DNA from: Paragonimus skrjabini miyazakii
Taxonomy: Eukaryota > Platyhelminthes > Trematoda > Plagiorchiida > Troglotrematidae
DNA length: 64,000 nt
Assembly (NCBI GenBank): GCA_014338405.1
Contig: JTDE01021174.1
Location: 51,592 to 115,591 of the forward strand
Direction of reading: 5' to 3'
The position numbers and the translations under genes were made by a program. Below, piece by piece: positions 59,901-64,000 of the stretch (position 1 is its first letter; every line of letters begins with the position of its first letter). Below the pieces are notes generated by a model. That model ran no database searches, was not told where the DNA came from, and saw nothing but the letters and a program-made list of their open reading frames with translations.

Positions 59901-61285
59901 ATCAAGCCGATCGGAACGCAATGTCACGTCCCCTTTTCCACCACACTACCATAGTTCCTCAGATACACATATCTTGCTGCTTAAATAAACCTCTCATCCT
60001 GTTTGTACAACTTTCTCAGTGCCGTCTTATAAATTTCAGGTAACTTGCGCAATGCGCTCGCAAAGTCCATTTCCGTGCGGTGTAGCAAACAGAACAAGAT
60101 GTCCCCAGTCCGCATGCATCCGTATGCATACGTTTTCCTTTCGCCCTCAGTGACATACGGTAGAGGAACTGTTGGTAAATGAGATTACCGATAGTGTTGA
60201 TGCGACTATGGGTCAACAAAACACCCACTAGATCGTCATTTCAGGCGCTGTGTTAGTCGAATCGATCTGGTTGCTTCAACTATCACAATATCAAACAGTT
60301 CATCTGCATTAGTCTTATTTTTGGCTACGACTGTGGTGTCTGTGTTTCGTCTGTATAAAGTTGCTATGGTAACCCGCTTTTCTTTTCGGTTGTCATGCCG
60401 AAAACGGTGACTAGTCATGGTAACTTACACAACCTAACGTTAGCTGTGATCTCCAAAATTGAAATGGACATTCCAAGTGTAAAACCGACTACAATCGATA
60501 ATCATTTTATCGAGTTCTTCAGTCTACTGAGTAGCATCTTGAAAAGTGAACTTACTAAATACCTTTTGTAACAGTTCTGATGTATTCACTAACCACTTAA
60601 ATGAACTCTGCTGTCGGTAGTTGATCAATAACAGAAGGAGTAGTATTAGAAGACCGGGTTTAGATGTTCAGACAGCCTAAACTTATGTGGTGTGTGGCTC
60701 TATCTGCTTGTATATGCTCACTATAACCTAGCTACATGTGTATATGGGAATGTAACGTATGCTTGTGAACAGTACACGATTAATACATAATGATTTCATC
60801 GTCAAAACTCCTGGAAAGAACCAGATCTTTGAACAATCTGAGGTGGTGTATAAAGGTACTGTGGTTCACAAACCGCGTCATGTGATTGACATGGCAATTG
60901 AACACCCTGCTTGAGAAATAACGTCGAATGAGGCGGTTCCACAGAATTACGAAGATGAGCGGTCAAAGAATTGGTAAAATACGGCCGAGCGTAGAATATG
61001 GTGGTGCAGCTGATGATCAGTTTACAGAAAAAGACTCGCAAGATCATAAACACTATTGACAGCAGATGTAACCACATGATCTTCTGCTCCTGATCACCGG
61101 ATGTACCACTCATTTCTTCAGTCGATTAAGTTGTAGCTGAACACTACCATCAACATACCTAAGAGAGTGAAATTTCGTTCAATCCGATCCATTAACGCTC
61201 GAAGCGCGTTTGATGAATCAGATGCTGTGGCCTCGGCGATGACATATTCACGCGACCAAGCCTTCAACTCTTCTTCTGGCACGAT
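35943..61285 (-). CDS. ATP10-like class-5 P4-ATPase (phospholipid flippase), 3' part (nine exons)
   Basis: Nine exons in minus-strand order join without a frame break (2388 bp, 795 codons plus TGA): 61285-61159, 58963-58779, 56134-55571, 48861-48655, 47464-47264, 42377-42192, 39239-39049, 36832-36147 and 35983-35943. All but the last are recognisable segments of a P4-ATPase, the pumps that move phospholipids from the outer to the inner leaflet. The order is: end of the N domain (RIERNFTLLG), P-domain ATGIEDRLQPGVPETI and VWVLTGDKQETAVNVA, the VLCCRSTPSQK strand, the hinge, then membrane segments up to TAALLPR. The wording of these blocks is closest to ATP10A/B/D. Upstream exons, including the DKTGT phosphorylation site, lie beyond 64000. 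Oddities are a 188-residue exon of mostly low-complexity sequence, a deletion in the hinge, and a long Ser/Arg-rich tail. Family membership is firm, but the functional state is doubtful because of the hinge. Confidence 0.92.
36147..36832 (-). CDS. ATP10-like exon: long cytosolic C-terminal tail
   Basis: The exon (686 bp, phase 2 to 1) begins LLFITLNNTLAPTLDTVATL, the usual amphipathic stretch just after the last membrane helix. The remaining roughly 190 residues are a Ser/Pro/Arg-rich tail with no recognised domain, for example RRRSRTRTLSYG and ERRIRPTVNG. The donor is ATG|GTGAGT at 36146. If the intron is retained, the same frame runs on to a stop at 35959. Family tails in this position are short, so the length is unusual. 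The tail could hold trafficking or phosphorylation sites, but that is inference. Confidence 0.85.
37011..37311 (-). repeat. tRNA-core foldback element, copy 2 (partial)
   Basis: The right half has the shared arm (CTCGAGTCTAGTGCTTC.., GGGGCCGACTGGAAAA, GGGAATGCGACAGCTGCG). The left half is a minus-strand copy of the head region seen in 62855-62995 (GCTTGTGAGTAATGCTCAGG). The left arm and most of the tRNA core are lost. Confidence 0.65.
37312..39048. other. ATP10-like intron, unidentified
   Basis: There are short frames only, with no transposon or gene recognised. Confidence 0.4.
39049..39239 (-). CDS. ATP10-like exon: membrane segments 9-10
   Basis: The exon is 191 bp, phase 0 to 2, with acceptor ..CATTCCTGTCAG and donor CCCCG|GTAAGT. 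It encodes VYLHWIGLLLSYLVFYIIF, a luminal loop ISPESPYRV, and DATFWLLIPITVTAALLPR. The FWLL...ALLPR ending is the signature of the last membrane helix of P4-ATPases. The split Arg codon is completed by the next exon. Confidence 0.92.
39240..41009. other. ATP10-like intron, unidentified
   Basis: There are short frames only. The 94-codon minus frame at 39293-39577 has no recognisable domain and no splice sites that would extend the adjoining exon. Confidence 0.4.
41010..41075 (-). repeat. tRNA-derived SINE fragment
   Basis: The minus strand has GTCGCTGGTTCGAATTCAAC (B box) and an upstream GTAGCTGATGGCAGAATACA that is a decayed A box. It is the same family as 34034-34113. Confidence 0.5.
41190..41850 (+). 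pseudogene. RTE-like LINE C-terminal fragment
   Basis: The sequence reads RISKVRAVLVNLGHLWRQRG, KVTARAVLLYGSGTR, then in shifted frames CLRSIARVGWHQRVSNEEVR, SLHLHRLKWLDHVLRMPASH and LSRRALFPAPLPIGV. This is the conserved post-RT region of trematode RTE-like LINEs. Frameshifts and stops make it inactive. It is better preserved than the 8-kb copy and lies antisense inside an ATP10-like intron. Confidence 0.82.
42192..42377 (-). CDS. ATP10-like exon: membrane segments 7-8 region
   Basis: This 186-bp exon (62 codons, phase 0 to 0; acceptor ..CTATTTATCAAG, donor GTAAGT) begins AYRPWLFWINILDAIWQTLI and ends SLLHAALETRTW. It matches the family stretch YRP.tFW.n..DA..QSLV...P Y and LLHLGIETKTW. It does not appear as a long open frame, because other frames read through the region. 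I identified it from the family alignment gap between the flanking exons, and both splice sites and phases fit. Confidence 0.9.
42378..43882. other. ATP10-like intron, unidentified
   Basis: A run of ten G occurs at 42741-42750, and a short AATC-rich stretch at about 43330. No gene or transposon was found. Confidence 0.4.
43883..44443 (+). mobile_element. Candidate 5' LTR of a Ty3-type retrotransposon
   Basis: The region starts TGTTGTTG and ends ..CACTACA, just before a possible primer-binding site (TGGTGAGCCCGC, 44449-44460) and a Gag start at 44511. LTR size and position are typical for CsRn1/Boudicca-like elements. No second LTR was found in the window, so the limits are guesses from the TG...CA rule. 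Confidence 0.4.
44511..44783 (+). pseudogene. Ty3-type retrotransposon Gag, N-terminal part
   Basis: The frame MLDDTTDIDIKTEHSVALKL.. continues LPEYSARNPRLWFHQIEAVF and VVQSLPFDVAAEVEGL. This matches the Gag of CsRn1/Boudicca-like elements (LP.FW..dP..WF.q.Ea.F..r.It.....f.yvv..Lp..va.ev.dl). It is cut by the N gap at 44784. Confidence 0.78.
44784..44883. other. Assembly gap (100 N)
   Basis: There are exactly 100 N, between the Gag and protease parts of the Ty3-type element. The missing span should include most of Gag and its zinc knuckle. Confidence 0.97.
44884..45008 (+). pseudogene. Ty3-type retrotransposon aspartic protease remnant
   Basis: The sequence reads FFIRDRSIGFRVLIDTGAEL, where DTGA is the aspartic protease active site in the usual context (F.i.D..sg..FLiDTGAe.S). 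A stop follows soon after, and no RT, RNase H or integrase is seen downstream, so only the 5' part of the element remains. Confidence 0.7.
45009..46019. other. ATP10-like intron, unidentified
   Basis: There are short frames only. No continuation of the Ty3-type pol gene was recognised. Confidence 0.4.
46020..46260 (+). repeat. Diverged copy of the 25.3/28.7-kb inverted-repeat sequence
   Basis: Shared words with the right arm include GAATTGTCCACGTCAATCTC against GAACTGTCCACGCCGATCTG, and GCAGCAAGT. It stands alone, with no transposase beside it. Confidence 0.5.
46261..47263. other. ATP10-like intron, unidentified
   Basis: A pair of complementary open frames at 46681-46929 has no recognisable domain. 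Nothing else was found. Confidence 0.4.
47264..47464 (-). CDS. ATP10-like exon: membrane segments 5-6 region
   Basis: The exon is 201 bp, phase 0 to 0, with acceptor ..GTTCACTGCAG and donor GTAAGT. It encodes VYIFLLFWFQLFNGFSGS, then TSLPPFLMGIWDNPIDADTL and NPVLYRSGIEGR. This aligns with the LLFWFQFFCGFS...SLPP...D.DV.A..L...P.LYKSGQ stretch of ATP10 proteins. It covers a hydrophobic helix, the conserved SLPP turn and the following cytosolic loop. Confidence 0.93.
47465..48654. other. ATP10-like intron, unidentified
   Basis: There are short frames only, with no repeat or gene recognised. Confidence 0.4.
48655..48861 (-). CDS. ATP10-like exon: hinge region with internal deletion
   Basis: The exon is 207 bp, phase 0 to 0, with acceptor ..ACAATGTAG and donor GTGAGT. 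It encodes AAVVSLVKDGLHVLTLAVGDGA followed directly by KEGMQAVMASDFAISRFRFL and LVHGHLCYDKLAHTALYLFYKDA. P4-ATPases normally have about 18 residues between GDGA and EGMQ, including the ND of GDGxND and the glycine-rich GIGISGQ segment. Here a single Lys replaces them. The joint is contiguous DNA and no splice sites fit inside it. The rest of the exon is well conserved, so this is either a recent in-frame loss or an assembly error. Confidence 0.9.
48862..50129. other. ATP10-like intron, unidentified
   Basis: A 105-codon minus frame (49806-50123) with a CTHC near its middle has no recognised domain. Confidence 0.35.
50130..50640 (+). pseudogene. Penelope-like reverse transcriptase, palm C-part and thumb
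   Basis: The sequence reads VKFSLDGTGHT*NDGVVMAS, PLGRLLADILIAHLRQN, FYQRCVDNIMLV, then after a frameshift TFEIGFTIEHE, LDILMERRNNSFVLPSVCRK and YKGGLVRNVLL. These are Penelope RT motifs: DGVAMGSPLGPLLADI, RYVDDIF (here RCVDNI, so the second catalytic Asp is lost), LPFLDv.i.R, and YKrgLvR. A stop and a frameshift also disable it. The fragment begins at almost the same codon where the 23.6-kb copy ends. Confidence 0.82.
50641..52873. other. ATP10-like intron with one dispersed repeat
   Basis: The repeat at 51235-51362 matches 26870-27000. The rest shows only short frames. Confidence 0.4.
51235..51362 (+). repeat. Dispersed repeat, copy 2
   Basis: It is a diverged partner of 26870-27000 (shared CCCTTGGCTTCGGCCACT and TGGATACGTG). 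The function is unknown. Confidence 0.5.
52874..52890 (+). repeat. Target-site duplication, left copy
   Basis: AAACGTACCTGTAGACA occurs here and again, identical, at 54667-54683, directly flanking the Penelope-like insertion. Confidence 0.85.
53243..53833 (-). pseudogene. Penelope-like pol C-terminus with GIY-YIG nuclease, left half
   Basis: This 196-codon minus frame runs from the linker (NGNPERFADKTMERREKQDK) through LCLRLKDKVPVSVASFCVYS to FTCSCGTSYVRRTTRCLSER and IRRHH. It is the longest surviving piece of the C-terminal part. The Tyr and Arg of the GIY-YIG fold are visible (SYVRRT, ERI). The frame then shifts into non-family sequence near 53330. There is no RT in this half. Confidence 0.8.
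53834..54310 (+). pseudogene. Penelope-like GIY-YIG nuclease remnant, right half
   Basis: The plus frame enters the family sequence at FTCSCGTSYVRRTTRCLSER and continues EHHPIWISSEVTKTITST, then the 3' untranslated block shared with 9963-10236 (GAGGCGATTGGAATTCGATT). It begins inside the domain, so this half is 5'-truncated relative to the left half. A short GT tract occurs at about 54237-54251. Confidence 0.75.
54667..54683 (+). repeat. Target-site duplication, right copy
   Basis: Identical to 52874-52890 (AAACGTACCTGTAGACA). Confidence 0.85.
54684..55570. other. ATP10-like intron, unidentified
   Basis: I recognise nothing here. Confidence 0.4.
55571..56134 (-). CDS. ATP10-like exon: variable insert plus CCR motif strand
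   Basis: This 188-codon exon (acceptor ..ACAAACCGACAG, donor AAAAG|GTATGG, phase 0 to 0) contains two parts. The first about 130 residues are low complexity: an acidic/serine stretch (DDPDVESSSTSTSESESD) followed by an arginine-rich stretch with RRRRRRPR. The last about 50 residues are conserved: LALVIDGETLQFAL, then a helix, then VLCCRSTPSQK, the family strand that precedes the hinge. ATP10 proteins carry a variable loop here, so the position is normal, but the length and charge pattern are distinctive. Confidence 0.9.
56135..58525. other. ATP10-like intron with one SINE remnant
   Basis: A decayed SINE-like piece on the minus strand lies at about 57830-57880 (GTTTCGTAACTCAACCGGTA). The 82-codon frames at 56959-57207 and 57214-57462 have no recognisable domain. 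Confidence 0.4.
58526..58724. repeat. tRNA-core foldback element, copy 3 (core lost)
   Basis: Arms GTCGCATTTCCATAGACTTT and AAAGTCTACAGGAATGCGAC are exact or near-exact complements. The core is reduced to a short spacer with a B-box-like remnant (GGTACTCGAAACCC). Confidence 0.65.
58779..58963 (-). CDS. ATP10-like exon: P-domain TGDK motif
   Basis: The exon is 185 bp, phase 1 to 0, between a ..TTTTCAG acceptor and an AAA|GTGAGT donor. It encodes ATGIEDRLQPGVPETIGHL and then VWVLTGDKQETAVNVAHSA. The TGDK (TGD) loop is one of the invariant P-type ATPase motifs and is intact. The ending LIYINASSK matches the start of the long variable insert seen in ATP10 proteins. Confidence 0.93.
58964..61158. 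other. ATP10-like intron, unidentified
   Basis: There are short frames only. The 103-codon minus frame at 60802-61113 has a hydrophobic stretch but no family match, and it ends just short of the exon at 61159. Confidence 0.4.
61159..61285 (-). CDS. ATP10-like exon: end of nucleotide-binding domain
   Basis: The acceptor is ..CTACAAACACAG and the donor GTATGT; the exon is 127 bp, phase 0 to 1. It encodes EELKAWSREYVIAEATASD followed by RIERNFTLLG. This is the family stretch (WaeryheA...laeeIErdLtLLGaT) that leads into the second half of the P domain. The terminal G plus the GT at the start of the next exon make the glycine of LLGATGIED. No upstream partner exon could be recognised between 61286 and 64000. 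Confidence 0.87.
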
Positions 61286-62714
61286 CTGTGTTTGTAGGCA
61301 AGCAAGTATTATTGCACATGTTGCGAAAGAGAAAAACAGGCAAAATGGGACGAATGGCTGGCAGGCAAAACGTTAAAAAATTACGACAAGAAAAGAATAG
61401 TCTCTATTCATCAAACAACCACGTAAACAAACAAAGTTTGAAAAAAGGAAATATGCGCAGTTGACAATCCGATGATCAACAAATTAGACATGAAAAGTTC
61501 GATAAAAATGGAAAGGTCGTTTACCTGAAGGTGATGAGAACACAATTTGAGCGTGATTCACTGATCAAATTCCTGCCTCACTCGTTACAAATATTGGTGT
61601 CCTCTAGGATATAATATTTCGTTGTAGTTGAACTGTCCACACAATTAAGAGGAATGTGTAGAAGGCCGCAGAACTGAGTGCTTAGTAGTGAGTGACCAGT
61701 CTTTCTATATTGAATGTTGGTGAGGTCATATGGTTTGTAGGAGTGAAGAAAAGAGAGTTTTGCTCTGGTTAACTGTTGACTTATTTCCGTTTGGATGCTT
61801 CAAACTGATTCAAAATAAGGCTTTGGCATGTTGGGTTGTCAGAGCATTTTTGATCACAAAGGGTATTGCGGCGAAGAATACCTGCAAAGATTTAATCTTA
61901 ATGAGGACAGTAAGCTTCAGAAACAGTTGTAAGAAAATGGGATGCTAAATACAATAGGGAACAGACTGTCAAATGAAGATAACGTTAGAGGGGATTGCCT
62001 CTCAAAATTACGGTTCTGTGGAACGACTAGTGAGTTTAACGTTAGGGAGATGAATGTAGGTCACACAACAGAGATCTCTGACATATCCCACAGCAACACG
62101 GCAAAGACTGCAAGAAAAACTGGGCATATTAGAAATCTCTTCCGAAAATGCACCCAGAATTCGAACACTGATGCGGGAGGAAGATCGAGTAAATCACGCT
62201 AGCAAAGTTTTTCCACTTTACAACAGACATCCATCCATTCGTGGATGGTGGGGGTTGAAATACAGGTTTAGCACCATGACTCGAAAATCAGCCAGGTGTA
62301 ATGTCGGTGAACGCACTGCGTATCGTCGTCACTTACAAACTTTGAACGAAACAGTCACCATGACAGATCAATTTGATAGTCTATAACGTGTTGCGTAAAA
62401 CTACGTTCATTGATCGTTACTGTGCTGCATTCGTCAGCCGGCTGCACAAAACAGTCGGGAGAAAAAAACACTGAAATCAGCGAAGGGTGTCTTGTTTAGA
62501 TACGATTACACGCCGGCTGATACTCCCCAAGTAAAATGGGCCACTGTCGGGAGATATGGCTTACAACAAGCGAACCATCGGTCTCGGACTCAGTGACTTT
62601 ACCTGAAGAGAAAACTACGTGGGAAAACGTTAGAGGACAATGATGATCCAAATTGGTGGGGGTCTTGAAAATAAAACATTGATGATAACTGATGAGTAGT
62701 AGGTAAGTTTGATT
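61286..62714. other. ATP10-like intron, unidentified
   Basis: Plus frames at 61730-61948, 61942-62202 and 62171-62386 overlap in series and are rich in charged residues, but they match nothing I know. They may be a decayed mobile element. Confidence 0.35.
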
Positions 62715-63170
62715 TTCATATAGATTGAACATCACCCGCAACTGGTCGCAGCTGTCGCATTCACATAGACTTTTCAGTCGGCCCCTTTCGAAAAGAAGCA
62801 CTAGACTCGAGTTTCGCTCTCATTAGAGCTCGTCAGTAGTGCATATCATGGAGTCAACAGACAGTAACTGTGTCTCCTCTCAGGCAGATCGGGCAACCTG
62901 ATCATTACTCACAAACGAAACTGGTTGAATGTTCATATATGATGATTCGGTCGTACCTAATGTGGTGTCAATGGCGCAGTGGTAAACATGGTTGCCTCAT
63001 GAACAGCGTGTCCGTGGTTCAAGTCCCGGCAGTGGCGATGATACACACTACTGACGAGCTGCTCTAATGAGAACGAAACTCGAGTTTAGTGCTTCTGTTG
63101 TTCAAAAGGGACCGACTGGAAAGTTTATGGGAATGTGGGAGTTGTGAACAATTGTGGGTGATGTCAAATC
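62715..63170 (+). repeat. tRNA-core foldback element, copy 4 (most complete)
   Basis: The left arm (GATTGAACATCACCCGCAAC, TGTCGCATTCACATAGACTT, AAGCACTAGACTCGAGTTTC) and right arm (GAAACTCGAGTTTAGTGCTT, AAGTTTATGGGAATGTGGGA, ..GGGTGATGTCAAATCTAC) are inverted copies. Between them lies a head segment and a tRNA-like core at about 62965-63045, with A box TGGCGCAGTGGTAAAC and B box GGTTCAAGTCC. Arms are about 150-170 bases. Confidence 0.75.
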
Positions 63171-64000
63171 TACATTGATGATAGACATCTGGATGCTGAA
63201 GAGCAGTAGGACCAAGTGCATCAACGTTCACAGGGATTAAGGTTAATGAATTTTTCTGACATTAGTACAACAGTGGCAGGCCACGGATGTCATGGCTGTC
63301 CTAATCACGTGTGAGCAGTAAAAAGTGGCGAATAAAATCGTGAAAACAGCGCCAAACTGCACGTGTAATATGATCGGTTATGAGAAAACGCATGTGGAAC
63401 GACGTAATCTGGGCATATATGTTAAGTATTTGTCATATGGGGAATATGAACGTGAGCCAGAGTAAAAGGGATAGACAGATATGCATGTTGCTCACGATTT
63501 AATATGCCTGTCTGAGCTACTGAGCTACTCGGTGGCTCAATGGAGGAGATGGTACGTTCGTAAGCAGATAAGCGTTTTGGACCGGTTATAACATACGGCC
63601 TTACACACTGAGGCTTCGACTGCCATCTTAAATTGCCGGTAATTGGATGTGCTTTTGGAAAGTTTGTGCCGTAACTGCCACTTGAAATTTTCCACCTAGG
63701 TTGGTAAACATTTTCATAATGAGCATTCACAAATGCGCATATTTACTAACATTTATTAACATTGTGAAGTATGCATTGACCAATAAGCAGTATGGCAGAT
63801 TTGTTGAGTTTAGCAGAGAATCATTTGTCAAAAATCCGGATTTCCACTGAATTCAAACCAGCGATAGAAACAATATGCTCAAATGCGACAAAAACACTGT
63901 CAACTGAGTTATGAAGCCACGTCACATCTGCACTCAGTCACCTCTGTTGTTTCCGTCGCTGGTTCGAATCCAGTCTAAACTCATTTGACACAAGGGGATT
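63171..64000. other. ATP10-like intron (inferred) with SINE remnants
   Basis: A SINE copy lies on the minus strand at about 63845-63925 (GTGGCTTCATAACTCAGTTG, with a degraded B box TGGTTTGAATTC). A B box alone occurs at the end (GCTGGTTCGAATCCAG, 63958-63973). The 102-codon minus frame at 63422-63730 matches nothing. Confidence 0.4.

Noticed and set aside
60802..61113. Extra flippase exon with a hydrophobic stretch
   Set aside because: The flanking exons already join in phase, and the sequence matches no part of the family.
1..64000. CRISPR arrays, operons or other prokaryotic features
   Set aside because: No regularly spaced repeats; split genes with GT/AG introns show eukaryotic DNA.

Overview
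The window is eukaryotic nuclear DNA, most likely from a parasitic flatworm (trematode). Coding sequence is split into short exons with clean GT/AG junctions, separated by introns of several kilobases that are full of decayed retroelements. The trematode call is an inference. It rests on the mix of RTE-like LINE, Penelope-like and CsRn1/Boudicca-style Ty3 fragments, on the long introns, and on a base composition that looks less AT-rich than schistosomes. The species cannot be read from the sequence. Three runs of exactly 100 N (3362-3461, 24899-24998, 44784-44883) are scaffold gaps.

Two host genes are well supported and point towards each other. On the plus strand, the last three coding exons (1703-1926, 8920-9154, 18172-18443) encode most of the C-terminal histidine-phosphatase domain of a UBASH3/STS-type protein. 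The exon with the first catalytic His lies upstream of the window. On the minus strand, nine coding exons between 61285 and 35943 join in a single frame (2388 bp, 795 codons plus stop). They encode the C-terminal part of a class-5 P4-ATPase (ATP10-like phospholipid flippase), from the end of the N domain through the last membrane segments and a long basic Ser/Arg-rich tail. Its 5' exons lie beyond 64000. The hinge exon lacks about 17 residues of the normally invariant GDGxND...GQEGMQ segment.

The roughly 17 kb between the two genes holds a possible small minus-strand gene (terminal exon 21650-21861 with a PPPY motif). It also holds a Penelope-like reverse transcriptase fragment, and a fossil Tc1/mariner-type transposase lying between two inverted repeat arms of about 440 bp. 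A near-perfect 2 x 99 bp palindrome at 30892-31114 carries a hammerhead-ribozyme-like core.

The introns hold RTE-like fragments (6060-6640, 7100-7560, 8090-8880, 41190-41850), Penelope GIY-YIG fragments (9335-10248, 52891-54666), a second Penelope RT piece (50130-50640) and a Ty3-type LTR/Gag/protease fragment (43883-45008). They also hold tRNA-derived SINEs and four copies of an unusual element in which a tRNA-like core sits between long inverted arms. The clearest structural surprises are the Penelope inverted dimer bounded by a 17-bp target-site duplication (52874-54683), the tRNA-core foldback family, and the damaged hinge motif of the flippase gene.
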